A stretch of DNA of 64,000 nucleotides. It comes from Proteles cristata cristata (taxonomy: Eukaryota > Chordata > Mammalia > Carnivora > Hyaenidae). This document shows positions 35,801 through 42,320 of the stretch, piece by piece (position 1 is the first letter of the stretch; the number at the start of each line of letters is the position of its first letter). The translations under genes and the position numbers were made by a program. The stretch lies in the NCBI GenBank assembly GCA_017311185.1, contig JAESUZ010001723.1:2170001-2234000 (forward strand), given 5' to 3'. Below the pieces are notes generated by a model, which had not been told where the DNA came from, did no database searches, and saw only the letters and a program-made list of their open reading frames with translations.

Positions 35801-36190
35801 CTCCCGAAGGCGGCACCTCCCTCACCACACCGCCACTTGGCTCTCTTCCTCCCGAGCGAGGCCGCGGCCACCCCGCGACACCGAAGCCGCAGCTTCCAGG
35901 CCGCGAGGACCCCCGACTTCCATAGTAACCTGGCAGGCCGGCTCCTTCCCTGAAGGCTCCGGCACGCCCTCTCTATCGCCCTAGGCCCTTACCGAGGCAG
36001 CGCGGCCTCCGCGGCCCGCTCCTCCTAATCCTCAGCCGCCGCCACAGACCCAGCGTCGCGGAGACCGGAACTTCCTCCGAGCCGGGCCGCTGCCTTCACA
36101 AAGGCGCCGCGCTGCCGCTTTCGGCGCTCGGCCCGCCGGGAGATGGAGTACGGCAGCAGGTCGCACCGACTCCACTCCCGCCGTGCCCCG
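9313..36190 (-). CDS. RBM6: RBM6, RNA-binding protein 6 (5' part of gene, runs off left edge)
   Basis: Nuclear RNA-binding protein and splicing regulator, paralogue and neighbour of RBM5. Visible exons on the minus strand are non-coding exon 1 (low end 35993), start-codon exon 17802-17908, 12233-13511, 10615-10704 and 9313-9382. Joined, they give 494 intact codons plus one base, out of about 1,120 residues in the human protein. The protein starts [15 protein letters not shown], carries about 20 copies of a DFRGRD-type decamer (residues about 83-276), an acidic and polar linker, then the start of the first RRM (KLIRLSGVP at 456-464). The second RRM, OCRE, zinc finger and G-patch expected for the family lie beyond the window. 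Exon phases join perfectly: 44+1279 coding bases is 441 whole codons. Introns 1-4 are about 18.1, 4.3, 1.5 and 1.2 kb and filled with repeats. Divergent from MON1A with about 6.5 kb between promoters. Confidence 0.96.
9770..10060 (+). repeat. L2 3' end fragment
   Basis: Ordered L2 blocks: GGCTCAAATGTTATTTTCTT, GATGCCTTCCCCAACTACCC, AGCATTTATCACTGCCTGAA, AGGGCCCAGCATATGCTTAA. Confidence 0.75.
10060..10145 (+). repeat. MIR-like 3' fragment
   Basis: GTGATAATTAAAGAACTAAT and AGTGTCTGGCACAGAGTATG match MIR 3' blocks. Confidence 0.55.
10615..10704 (-). CDS. RBM6: RBM6 coding exon (fourth exon), start of RRM1
   Basis: A 90-base exon of exactly 30 codons, from DQDYRTGP to ENATKEE, with a GTAAGT donor. 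The acceptor is weak-looking (TTCAAG). It starts the first RRM beta strand (LIRLSGVP). Because it is 30 whole codons, skipping it would keep the frame but remove the start of the RRM. Confidence 0.93.
11542..11825 (+). mobile_element. SINE with GAAA-expanded tail
   Basis: Flanked by AAAATGCACCCTAC (11528-11541) and AAAATGTACCCTAT (11826-11839); the tail has about 19 GAAA units. Confidence 0.88.
11753..11828. repeat. GAAA microsatellite
   Basis: About 19 GAAA units grown from a SINE tail. Confidence 0.98.
12032..12135 (-). mobile_element. Short SINE
   Basis: Minus copy of the short type; starts as a T-run then ATAATCTCTATACCCAACCT. Lies about 100 bases downstream of the RBM6 large exon donor. 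Confidence 0.65.
12233..13511 (-). CDS. RBM6: RBM6 large third exon with decamer repeats
   Basis: A 1279-base exon between a TCTACAG acceptor and a GTATGT donor. I checked it codon by codon from 13510 down to 13219 and found no stop; the remainder is open as well. It codes for a proline-rich start (DYPPPPLK), the decamer repeat array, and a charged linker ending QRDLQ. Residues 15-441 of the protein come from this exon. The antisense plus-strand frames here are shadows. Confidence 0.96.
12728..13309 (-). repeat. RBM6: RBM6 decapeptide repeat array
   Basis: About 20 consecutive ten-residue units with core D-F/Y-R-x-R-D, covering residues about 83-276. Units keep strict ten-residue register for at least 13 copies, then two 12-residue units ([12 protein letters not shown] and [12 protein letters not shown]) break it. 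The DNA copies differ mostly at third positions, so this is an old protein repeat and not a recent DNA expansion. Family knowledge: this repeat is a hallmark of RBM6 and is absent from RBM5. Confidence 0.93.
15733..15916 (+). mobile_element. Ancient DNA-transposon-like MER repeat
   Basis: Resembles the common repeat that begins CAGGGTCGGCAAACTTTTTC, with AGGCTTTGTAG, CAACTATTCAACT-like and GCTGTGTTCCAATAAAAC blocks in order. I do not recall the exact family name. Confidence 0.65.
15994..16030 (+). pseudogene. Retrocopy of a tRNA-Met 5' half
   Basis: GCCTTCTTAGCGCAGCAGGC and the following 15 bases match the elongator tRNA-Met from base 1 through the anticodon CAT with a few changes, then stop. 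It is flanked by near-identical direct repeats (15977-15992, AAAGACCGCTGAGCAA; 16031-16046, AAAGACTGCTGAGCAG), the mark of L1-driven insertion. There is no poly(A) tail, so it resembles a tailless retropseudogene. It cannot make a tRNA. Confidence 0.8.
16374..16586 (+). mobile_element. Felid tRNA-Lys SINE
   Basis: Perfect duplication TTTATAAATACAATCATGAG on both sides (16354-16373, 16588-16607). Confidence 0.93.
17002..17203 (+). mobile_element. Felid tRNA-Lys SINE
   Basis: Head shortened; TCTCTCTCAAAAATCAACAT tail. Confidence 0.82.
17283..17455 (-). mobile_element. SINE with poly-G tract
   Basis: Minus copy whose purine stretch became a near-continuous G run at about 17310-17328. Confidence 0.78.
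17502..17655 (+). mobile_element. SINE downstream of RBM6 exon 2
   Basis: GAGGCTCCTGGGTGGCTTAG head, CT-rich end, no clear tail. Confidence 0.8.
17802..17908 (-). CDS. RBM6: RBM6 second exon with start codon
   Basis: The start codon is at 17845-17843, followed by 14 codons and two bases ([14 protein letters not shown] + CG), then a GTAAGT donor (17801-17796). The join to the next exon makes the Arg codon. The upstream end is uncertain: acceptor TATATACAG gives 17908, acceptor AACCACAG would give 17890. The first has the better pyrimidine tract. Confidence 0.9.
18026..18239 (-). mobile_element. SINE upstream of RBM6 exon 2
   Basis: Complete; flanked by GAAGTCACTTTA and CAAGTCACTTTTA. Confidence 0.88.
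18295..18498 (-). mobile_element. Diverged SINE
   Basis: Head AAGCCACAAGTACCTC is degraded; body recognisable. Confidence 0.72.
18746..18929 (+). mobile_element. Diverged SINE
   Basis: GGGGTCTGGGTGACTCAGTT head, GATCCTGCTCCCAAGCTTGC end. Confidence 0.72.
19045..19226 (-). mobile_element. SINE, tail missing
   Basis: Body and head intact from GAGACAGAGCATGAGCAGGG to GGTGCCCC. Confidence 0.82.
19530..19729 (+). mobile_element. Felid tRNA-Lys SINE
   Basis: Head diverged; AAATAAATAAACTTC tail. Contains ACACGTGTGTGTG. Confidence 0.8.
19727..20110 (+). mobile_element. L1 fragments
   Basis: First an ORF2-end piece (GGATTTAGCAATGGTTTCTT, ATGACACCAAAAGCACAAGG), then from about 19.88 kb sequence resembling an old L1 5' region (AAAATGGCAGATGAGGAAGT). 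Confidence 0.55.
20121..20352 (+). mobile_element. Felid tRNA-Lys SINE
   Basis: Flanked by AAAGTGGCAGCCCA and AAAGTGACAGTCCA. Confidence 0.87.
20770..21990 (+). mobile_element. L1 ORF1-region fragment, with a SINE insertion
   Basis: ORF1-like blocks (GAAGAATTAGCCAATTTAAAG-like, AACAAGAGAAAAGTGACAAA, TTAGAGACCAGAAGGCAGTG, AAGACATGTTAAAAGGAGTT). Many stops. A minus-strand SINE lies at 21606-21775. Confidence 0.65.
21606..21775 (-). mobile_element. SINE in an L1 fragment
   Basis: Shortened body; flanked by CTGTCAATCA and CGTCAATCAA. Confidence 0.78.
22490..22706 (+). mobile_element. SINE in the Tigger element
   Basis: Near-consensus copy; flanked by AAGTTCTTTTCA on both sides. Confidence 0.92.
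22973..23166 (+). mobile_element. SINE in the Tigger element
   Basis: GGGGCACCTGGATGGCTCAG head, AAATAAAACAAACTTAAAAA tail. Confidence 0.85.
23657..23857 (-). mobile_element. SINE in the Tigger element
   Basis: Body and head complete; head end CAGCCAGGGACC is diverged. Confidence 0.82.
24113..24275 (+). mobile_element. SINE in the Tigger element
   Basis: Part of the body deleted; flanks AGTATCTAATAC and AGTATATAATAC look like the target duplication. Confidence 0.8.
24535..24748 (-). mobile_element. Felid tRNA-Lys SINE
   Basis: Flanking ACTTTAAATCCAAA occurs on both sides a few bases away. Confidence 0.85.
24770..25620 (+). mobile_element. L1 ORF2 3' fragment, split by a SINE
   Basis: Blocks such as CATCAAAACCACAATAAGAT and CACTGCTGGTGGGAATGGGG mark the end of L1 ORF2. 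A SINE (25128-25317) is flanked by TATATAAATAA. Confidence 0.8.
25128..25317 (-). mobile_element. SINE in an L1
   Basis: Flanked by TATATAAATAA copies; head shortened. Confidence 0.85.
25755..25980 (+). mobile_element. Felid tRNA-Lys SINE
   Basis: GGTGCATGGGTGGCTCAGTC head; long A-rich tail with AAAGAAAAAAAAG. Confidence 0.85.
25981..27300. other. Unassigned intronic block, possibly retroviral LTR debris
   Basis: 1.3 kb between a SINE and an L1 piece, less repetitive than its surroundings. A CTTTCTTTCTTAATAAAAAT poly(A)-like stretch at 26.71-26.73 kb hints at an LTR, but no clear LTR ends or gag/pol/env reading is recognised. Confidence 0.3.
27305..28110 (+). mobile_element. L1 ORF2 end and 3' fragment, split by a SINE
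   Basis: Blocks ACTATAAAGCTTCTAAAAGA, CACACCCACCAGAACTGCTA and CATAATAGCTTAAAAAAATGG-like follow the L1 order. SINE at 27375-27559. Confidence 0.75.
27375..27559 (-). mobile_element. SINE in an L1
   Basis: Flanked by ACACAGGAGAAAA-like and CCCAGGAGAAAATTT copies. Confidence 0.82.
28157..28371 (+). mobile_element. Felid tRNA-Lys SINE
   Basis: Flanked by AGATTTCAAGTGAAGAGA and AGATTTCAAATGAAGAGA. Confidence 0.92.
28487..28682 (+). mobile_element. Felid tRNA-Lys SINE
   Basis: Flanked by AAAAGTTATTTTTACA and AAAAATTATTTTTACA. Confidence 0.9.
28690..30105 (-). mobile_element. L1 3' region, antisense, interrupted by an MLT1 LTR
   Basis: Antisense L1 blocks in order: ACTGATGGACACTTGGGTTA, ATATACCCAGAAGTGGAATT, then after the LTR CTTATTGGCCATCAGTATAT and TCCTTATCAGATATGTGATT. 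Old and heavily mutated. Confidence 0.85.
29287..29641 (+). mobile_element. Solitary MLT1-type (ERVL-MaLR) LTR inside an L1
   Basis: Ordered blocks GGACCCTAATCCAATAGG, TCTGCAAGCCAAGGAGAAAG, GTGCTGGCACCTTGAGCTTA, TTTCTGTTGTTTAA and TATAGCAGCCCTACCAGAAT match MLT1 LTRs. No internal retroviral sequence. The antisense L1 reading resumes after it. Confidence 0.8.
30220..30600 (+). repeat. MIR split by a SINE
   Basis: AATGCCAGGTTTGAATCACA before, CCCTTGATAAGTTATTTAAC and AGGAATAATGGTACCTACTT after the SINE 30256-30470. Confidence 0.65.
30256..30470 (+). mobile_element. SINE in a MIR
   Basis: Flanked by AACTCCAGTTTT and CACTCCAGTTTT. Confidence 0.87.
30595..31030 (+). mobile_element. L1 3' fragment
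   Basis: Blocks TGTTCATAATAGCCCCAAAC, AAAAAGCCAGACATAAAAGA and ACATAAAACTACAGAGACAG match the L1 3' end. Confidence 0.75.
31108..31291 (+). mobile_element. SINE with a TTCTCA hexamer array
   Basis: Diverged body; contains five TTCTCA units (31225-31254) before the CT run. Confidence 0.8.
31225..31260. repeat. TTCTCA hexamer repeat
   Basis: Five perfect TTCTCA units followed by CT repeats, inside a SINE. Confidence 0.95.
31482..31672 (+). mobile_element. Felid tRNA-Lys SINE
   Basis: Head missing a few bases; flanked by AAAACATCCTA and AAAACCCATCCTG. Confidence 0.85.
31675..33022 (+). mobile_element. L1 ORF2 end and 3' UTR, split by a young SINE
   Basis: Runs from CATATGGAATTTCAAAGGTC through ACAGATCAATGGAATAGAGA, TTGGCTATGACACCAAAGGC and the 3' UTR to GGTTTTACACTTAAAATGG. 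The SINE 32650-32870 sits inside with a 15-base duplication. Confidence 0.85.
32650..32870 (+). mobile_element. Young SINE, subfamily with GACTGCCAGCTC
   Basis: Perfect 15-base duplication AGAAGTCACCAGGAG (32635-32649, 32871-32885). Confidence 0.93.
33025..33150 (+). mobile_element. Short SINE
   Basis: GAAACCTGGCTGGCTCAATC head, GTAGAGATTCCTTAAGC end. Confidence 0.72.
33231..33415 (-). mobile_element. Felid tRNA-Lys SINE
   Basis: AATGTTTATCTTTGAGAGAG start, CACCCAGGCGCCCC end. Confidence 0.87.
33595..33795 (+). repeat. MIR-like fragment
   Basis: TAACATTTAGTGACCACTTT, CCTCATTTCACATACGAAG and GGGATTCAAATCCTATCAG in MIR order. Confidence 0.55.
33965..34150 (+). mobile_element. Felid tRNA-Lys SINE
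   Basis: GGGACACCTGGGAGGCTCAG head; shortened body. Confidence 0.83.
34178..34409 (-). mobile_element. SINE opposite to the preceding copy
   Basis: Flanked by CTGATGGTTTCAATCTT and CTGATAGTTTCAGTCTT; has GACAGACAGACAGACA. Confidence 0.88.
34631..34844 (+). mobile_element. Young SINE, subfamily with GACTGCCAGCTC
   Basis: Perfect duplication AACCCAAGTCTGG (34618-34630, 34845-34857); few differences from the other young copies. Confidence 0.93.
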
Positions 36191-36560
36191 CGCGAGGTGG
36201 ATGGGGGGGGCGGGGCTGCCTACGGGAGCGAAGCGTGAGGGCACGCCGCTCGCCGGCGTCCAATGGGAGGGCGTCCTTCCCCAGGTCCGTGGGGTCAGCT
36301 GGGGATTATGGTTTAGACCCTAGCTAACCTTCCGGCTCTGTTTTTGGAGTTGAGAGAGGCGCGCAGTCTCCGGTTGACTTGGCCTCCACGGGGTTTGTTC
36401 TCCTCTGCCCGAGGGACGCAGGCAAGGCCCTGGTCGGCCTAGTTGGGGGCCGCAGTATTTTCCGTCGTTGTGAGGCAGTGGAAGGGAGACTTCTTCGGTC
36501 GAAGCTTTCTGGGAAGGTGGCTGGTGGCCCACACAAGCGCCTGACTCCTGACCCCCTGAG
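35460..36560. promoter_or_regulatory. RBM6: CpG island promoter of RBM6
   Basis: About 1.1 kb with dense CpG in an otherwise AT-rich, CpG-poor region. It has no TATA box near the exon. A paired ETS-like site (CCGGAACTTCC at 36065-36075; GGAAGT on the minus strand) and several GC-rich stretches are visible. It covers exon 1. The island extends about 500 bases past the exon, so divergent transcription is possible but not shown. Confidence 0.8.
35993..36190 (-). other. RBM6: RBM6 non-coding exon 1 (start approximate)
   Basis: A consensus donor (CTGCCTCG followed by GTAAGG) ends this exon at 35993 on the minus strand, inside a CpG island. The transcription start cannot be fixed by eye; 36190 is only a guess at the upper limit. 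Confidence 0.6.
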
Positions 36561-37169
36561 TCCAGGAGCTTAACCCTTTTGGCCCAAGACCCGAGGATTA
36601 GGTGCAAGAGGAGCACTTGAATTAGAGGCTGTCCCCTTTTCTTCTAATGGATTTCCAAATTAAGTATCCCCAGCTTAAGAATATCAGGCAAATACCATCT
36701 GTTAAAGGTTCAGTAGTCCTACTTAATGAAGGAAAGTTCACCCAGCTTCCCCAGAGCCTTGCTAGATCTCAGGCAATAAATCTGGTCAAGAGTGACTTGT
36801 GCAAGGTCTCAGAACTGGAAAGTTCTCTACTAATCTCCCAATCTAGCGAGAAAGCTTTCAGTTTGCAGCTCATTTCCAGAATCTCCTTCCAGCTAATATT
36901 CAAATAGCTCCAACCTTCCAGGTGGGTTGTCTACACTGTTGATATGCTTTCTGGTTACCGGCACCTGATGTCTCTTCAGTGGCTCCTTAGGAAAGGTAAC
37001 CTGATTTTATAGCCTAAGTTCAACATCATGGGTTCAAAGAAATTCACTGCAAGAAAAGCCTATAAGGCATTCTAAAATAAAGCAATCCTTATCTGTAGTG
37101 AAAGGAGGTTATTGGGTTAAGGAGACTTGAAAATTACCTTCCCACTTTCCAGCCATCTTGTCTGGAAGT

Positions 37170-37870
37170 CATTCCTTCATTCAAGGACTGTATGAAGGGC
37201 CTGTGCGGACCAGGCCACTGTATCAGGTGCTGGTGATCCAGGAACAAACAAGGTTGATAAAATTTGCTGCCCAAATGGAGATAGGTGTGGGGTTATTATT
37301 GGAGATGGACAACAAGATACACACTCTGTGAAATGAGTTTGATTTCTGTAAAGTGGGATATGGAAAGCTGTTGGAAGGCTCTAAATAGAAAAATATGACT
37401 TGGCATCCATATTTATATGATCCCTCTGGCTGCTATATGGAAATAGGCCAAAGGTAGGAAGGGCAGAAGTAGGGCAGCTGGTTACAGCGTTGCAATAATA
37501 ACAGGCACAGAAGGATGGTACTTGTACCTGTGTGGCCACAGTGGAAACAGGACACATGAACTGGGATGAGGGCAGAGAGGGAAGAATGTGGGAGAGGCAG
37601 TTTTGGTAGGAAGAGCAGGAGCTCAGTTTGTGGTAGGTTGAATTTTTGATGCCTCATATTCAAGTGGAATGTGGAATTGGCAGTTGGATACATCCCATCT
37701 GGAATTCAGGGTCAAAGGTCAGGGTTAGAGATACAAATCTGGGAGGTATCAGCATATTGCTGGTATTGGTATCTGAAGCCATAGGCTTGGATGAAATAAC
37801 CAAGGGAATGAGGGAATGACTGTAGACAGGAGAACAGAGTTCCAGCCCTGAGTCCTGGGGCACACCAGCA
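37170..37870 (+). repeat. Ancient interspersed repeat (same family as 7.1 kb)
   Basis: Contains the head (TCATTCCTTCATTCAAGG, GGTGCTGGTGATCCAGGAAC) and later body blocks (CTCTGGCTGCTATATGG, GGCAGTTGGATACATC, GAGTCCTGGGGCACACCAGC). Confidence 0.6.
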
Positions 37871-38039
37871 CCGAGTTTAGGAACTGCTACACAGAACTGT
37901 GGGTACTATGACTTTGCCCCCCAAACTGGACCATTGTTGGTGGGTCTCTCCTTTATCAGATAATATTTTATTCTTTGAAGAAATAAACCATATTAAGGCT
38001 AATCTTGCCTTACATCCGATCTCATTCAGTAATAATAAT

Positions 38040-38260
38040 TGCCCCTCTTTATCAAACTATAGGGCTGGTATTGTGCTGGCACTTCATTATCCCACTTAGT
38101 TTTCACAACAACCAGATAGGGAAACTGCTTTTATAGTTAAGGAAACCAAAGACCAGATAAAGTAAGCACAGTAATTGCCACAGCTGGAAAGTAGAGGGTG
38201 GGGCGATTCCAACCCAGATCTGTCCTCAAGGTTTATGCTCTCAACTATTTTCCTCTTTTC
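38040..38260 (+). repeat. MIR-like fragment
   Basis: TAGTTTTCACAACAACCAGA, GTTAAGGAAACCAAAGACC and GATTCCAACCCAGATCTGTC match MIR. Confidence 0.65.
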
Positions 38261-39479
38261 CTTAAGGTGATTATTGAGGGCTTTCAGAGGAAGCATCTGG
38301 AATTTTCTTTTTTTTTTTTTTAAGTTACAAAGGCCCTTTGTACTTGTAAGAATTTTTTTGTTTTGTTTTTTGGTTTATTTTTATTTATTTTTTACCGCCT
38401 TAGAACAGGAAGTATGATCTATTTAGAAGAACTGATCTGAACAGCATCCTCACCAGGAATGGGCAGTACAAGTTCTAGTCAGGGAGGTGCGCCCACTTTC
38501 AGCCCCTAAATGCTCACAGGAGAGGACTCAGCAAAGAAAAGACCATGTCCTGTCTGTTGTTCCTTGTTGCCTTGGTCTTATTTGGGTCCATGGCTCCTAA
38601 GCATGGAAAGGGATTTGATCAAATGTTAAAATGAGAGACAGGAACCAGGAGAGATACAGATGATACAAGACCACAGATGAAATTTTCCAGCAGAACAAAA
38701 AAACCCAGCTGCCTTATCAGGAGCTGCAAAGTAATAAAGGCATGAAGAGAAACTTCAGACTTTCCAAGGAGGGACTGAGTGTCATTATTAGCTCAGAGTA
38801 TTTCACATTAGGTATCTTGTATTTGCAGGAAGGGGAAAGTACTGAAGGAGCTAGAAGGGTAGTTAAAGGGTTTTCCCCCATAGCAAAAGGGCAGGGAACA
38901 GATCCCAGGCTCAGGGCATAATCAGGGGTTTTCACTTTTGCAGCACATCAGGTTCTGAAATGTCCTCTAAAGCTATGAAAGAAAAGAGATCTGGGAAAGA
39001 ACAAGAGGTCTTATTTTACCATTTACTAGTCCCCACTAGTCCTTGCTGCTACCATTATGGAGAGGACATGCTTAGTCCACGAAAATCACACACCCAGACA
39101 AAACAGAAAGCTGAGATTTAAAGGAGTCCCCGACCTAGAGGGTGACAGCAAGGTGCACTGTAGTGTGTGGTTTATGGCAACACCCAAGGTTTGAAGCATT
39201 GACCTGCAGAGCAGCAGAATCATCATGGGACTGGCATTTATTATTCCAAAAGACTAAGATTTATTTCTTGGTAATTCTATCAGCAAAAAGTGACATGTAG
39301 GAAAGGATTGTCCCAATATTCAAATATAAGTCAATAAGTGGATTAAAGAGAGTTTGGAATAATAACCTTAATATGTTTTACTAAGTACCCACAATGGTTT
39401 CCTCTGTGAGTGTCCTAGGCACAAGTCTTAGCCAGAGGCACATGGATATAGTCACTTGCTTGGCTAAGTAGATGCATTA

Positions 39480-40151
39480 CAATGGACCCCTGAACAGCCT
39501 AGGGGTTGGGACACCAACCCCACCCCATCCCCACCTGTGGAGTTGAAAATCCACGTAAAACTTTGGACTCCCCCAAAACTTAACTGATCAATGGTGAGAA
39601 CCACAAGAGGTCGCTTTTTACTGTGATATGCAATTTACCAGAGAGACGAACGGCTCACAAGGAGATGATTAGCATTGCATGGGGTTTTAAGTGGATACTA
39701 CAAACACAAGCTCACCACAAAAGCAACAGGTGGCTAATTATCACAGTAGCACAGTATGTTCTATAGTAAATTGTATGCAGTTATAATTTAATACTACATC
39801 TTTATTCTTGTTTACATTTCTCTCTGCAAATGGTACCATGTACATACAGTCTATACTGTATGGAGTATACATACAGCGTGGGAGGAAGTTAATAAATTTT
39901 AACTTTTATATTTTGTGTATATTTTTTGTGGTAGTAAATGGTAAGATGGACTAGTATGTGTATATATTTTATGCATTCATGACGTACCTTTTTCTTAACT
40001 TTTTAATATTTCTAGGCCACATGGTTCATCTGCAAGGTTTTTCAAATGGTCACAAATCCCCTCCTCCAAATTTTCCAATATACTTATTGAAAAAAGTCTG
40101 CATATAAGCGAATTTGCTGTAACAAAACACCTGTTGTTCAAGGATCAGCTG
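39480..40151. mobile_element. Non-autonomous Tigger-type element with both ends
   Basis: Left end CAATGGACCCCTGAACAGCC and right end TTGTTCAAGGATCAGCTG are inverted versions of the same Tigger terminal repeat, and the element is flanked by TA on both sides (39478-39479, 40152-40153), the Tc1/mariner target duplication. No transposase reading is recognisable inside. Confidence 0.8.
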
Positions 40152-40426
40152 TACTTCCAAATGACAGTGGTGCTGTCTGGTGGAGCTGATGTGCTTGAAA
40201 ACAAGAGTGAGACTCTAGAAAAAACTCTGAGGTCAACCTAAACACTGTTGAGGAGACTGGTTAGGTATGTTAGGAAACTTTTAAGTTTGTCTTCAATAAA
40301 GATCAATTCTATGGAGTGCAATTTTTAGTTAATGGAATATAGCCAGGATACTTCTGTACCAATGTGAGAATATGACATCTTCTTGGCTTTAACTCTCTCT
40401 CTTTTTTTTTAAATTAAATTACGTTT

Positions 40427-40442
40427 AAAAAAATGTTTTTTT

Positions 40443-40485
<43 letters not shown>

Positions 40486-40656
40486 CGTGAGCAGGGGAGG
40501 GTCAGAGAAAGAGGAAGACATAGAATCCGAAGCAGGCTCCAGGCTCCAAGCTAGCTGTCAGCACAAAGCCTGACGCTGGGCTTGAACTCACAAACCGTGA
40601 GATCATGACCTGAGCCGAAGTCAGACGCTCAAACGACTGAGCCACCCAGGTGCCCC
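40427..40656 (-). mobile_element. Inner nested SINE with AG run
   Basis: Flanked by TAAATTACGTTT and TAAATTACATTT; contains an AG run at 40445-40482. Confidence 0.9.
40445..40482. repeat. AG microsatellite
   Basis: About 19 AG units inside a minus-strand SINE. Confidence 0.97.
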
Positions 40657-41393
40657 TAAATTACATTTGTTAAAAAGTAGGCTTCATACCCAATGTGGGG
40701 CTTGAACTCACAACCCTGATATTAAGAATAGGATGTTCTATCTACCCACTGAGCCAGCAAGGCACCCTATGGCTTAAACTCTTACAATGTAATGTGATGG
40801 GATTAATAAGAGCCAAACTGTATGAGTGATATTTACTATAAGTGAGGGAACCTGGACTCCTGAGCTAGTAAGGAGGGAAAACATTGAGTGACCTGTGATG
40901 ACCTGGAGAGATTCCTCATTCCTCTTCTGCTCTCCTTTCCAGCAGAATAGATAGTGAAGGAATTGAACATTTTCTCACATATTCTTAACCCAAAAGGGAG
41001 AAGAAAGCTTCCCTTAAATTATGTGTGAGGGTCTCAGCCCTGTGCAAAGCCATCTCCAGTAAAAGGCTACAGCTTTGTCACCATTTCAGTCACAGACCAG
41101 TGTTATGGGGGTAGGCTCCAAGTGGCAGCCATCTGAAACCACAAGAGATGCTCAGGAGCAGAGCTTTCCCAATTCTGGTTTTGGGCTGAGATGGGGACAG
41201 GATACTGCATTGGAGTGCTCTAAGCAGCAGGGAGTATCAAAGGAGTGATTTCAGACTTTTTCCTTCATCCTAGAACTGTTGAGGAAATTAACCATAAAGG
41301 CTATAAAGTGATTTCAGAGAAAACATGAGCAGTATTTTTGTTAATCTCTAATTTTACTTCTTTAAATTGGTCTCCAAGAATAAAATTGTTTGG

Positions 41394-41588
41394 GCAGGGG
41401 AGGGGGGGTGGTGCCTGGATGGCTCAGACCGACTCTTGACTTCGGTTCAGGTCATAATCTCACAGTTCCCAAGTTTGAGCCCCTGAATCCAGCTCTGCGC
41501 TGGTGGTGTGGAGCCTGCTTGGGATTCTGTCTCCCTCTCTCTGCCCCTCCCCTACTTGCTCTCTCTCTCTTTCAAAATAAATAACAAT
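41394..41588 (+). mobile_element. SINE, first of a tandem pair
   Basis: Head after a GGGGGGGTGG run. The pair is flanked by AATAAAATTGTTT and AATAAAATTGTCT. Confidence 0.82.
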
Positions 41589-41589
41589 A

Positions 41590-41777
41590 GGGGCTCCAGG
41601 GTGGCTCAGTCAGTTAAGGGATCTGTGCTGACAGCTAGCTCAGAGCCTGGAGCCTATCTTCAGATTCTGTATCTCCCTCTCTTTCTGACCCTCCCCTGCT
41701 CACGCTGTCTCTATCTCTCTCTCAAAAATGAAAAACATTAAAATTTTTTTCAAAATAAATAAAAATAAATTAAAAAA
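41590..41777 (+). mobile_element. SINE, second of a tandem pair, internally deleted
   Basis: Head GGGGCTCCAGGGTGGCTCAG joins directly to GATCTGTGCTGACAGCTAGC, so about 60 bases of body are missing. Confidence 0.8.
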
Positions 41778-41829
41778 ATAAAATTGTCTGGGAAAGCTTT
41801 ATATTTTCCTGTCGTTTGTATTGATCTGT

Positions 41830-42320
41830 GTCTAAGACATTACAAATGCCCTAGTAATCATTCCTCGCCCTGGTACATCAGCTGGGAAGCTTTTAAAAAG
41901 ATACCAATGGAAAAGAAAAAAAGATACCAATGCCTGAGTCCCATCCTAGTTCAATTAAATCAAATTCTCTAGGAGTAATCAAAATCTCTAAGCATTAGTG
42001 ATTTTTAAAAATTTCCCCAGGTTGGGGCGCCTGGGTGGCTTAGTCGGTTAAGCGTCCGACTTTCCCTTAGGTCATGATCTCACGGTTCGTGGGTTCGAGC
42101 CCCGTGTCGGGCTCTGTGCTGACTGCCAGCTCAAAGCCTGGAGCCTATTTCAGAGTTTGTGTCTCCCTCTCTCTCTGACCCTCCCCTGCTCACGCTGTCT
42201 CTCTCTCTCTCCTAGAAATAAATAAAAATATTTTAAAATAAAATAAAATAATAAAAAAGTAAAATTTCCCCAGGTCATTCTATGTGCAAAGCTGAGAGCT
42301 GTTTTAGAGCCTCATACTGA
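41830..42320 (+). mobile_element. MER5-like element interrupted by a young SINE
   Basis: Blocks GGGAAGCTTTTAAAAA, CAATTAAATCAAATTCTCTA and TTTCCCCAGGTCATTCTATG match the MER5 type. The SINE 42023-42260 splits it, with AAAATTTCCCCAGGT on both sides. Confidence 0.65.
42023..42260 (+). mobile_element. Young SINE, subfamily with GACTGCCAGCTC
   Basis: Perfect duplication AAAATTTCCCCAGGT on both sides. Confidence 0.93.

Larger units (their letters stand above)
17909..35992 (-). other. RBM6: RBM6 intron 1
   Basis: 18.1 kb packed with SINEs, L1 fragments of both orientations, a Tigger element, an MLT1 LTR, MIRs and, at 25.98-27.30 kb, a block I cannot assign. 34.86-35.46 kb is unremarkable. Confidence 0.75.
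40397..40769 (-). mobile_element. Short SINE split by another SINE
   Basis: Flanked by TGGCTTTAACTCT (40384-40396) and TGGCTTAAACTCT (40770-40782); the inner copy occupies 40427-40656. Confidence 0.85.

Noticed and set aside
36647..36907. 86-codon plus-strand frame beside the RBM6 CpG island, as a divergent gene
   Set aside because: No splice structure, no family recognised; could at most be part of a divergent non-coding transcript.
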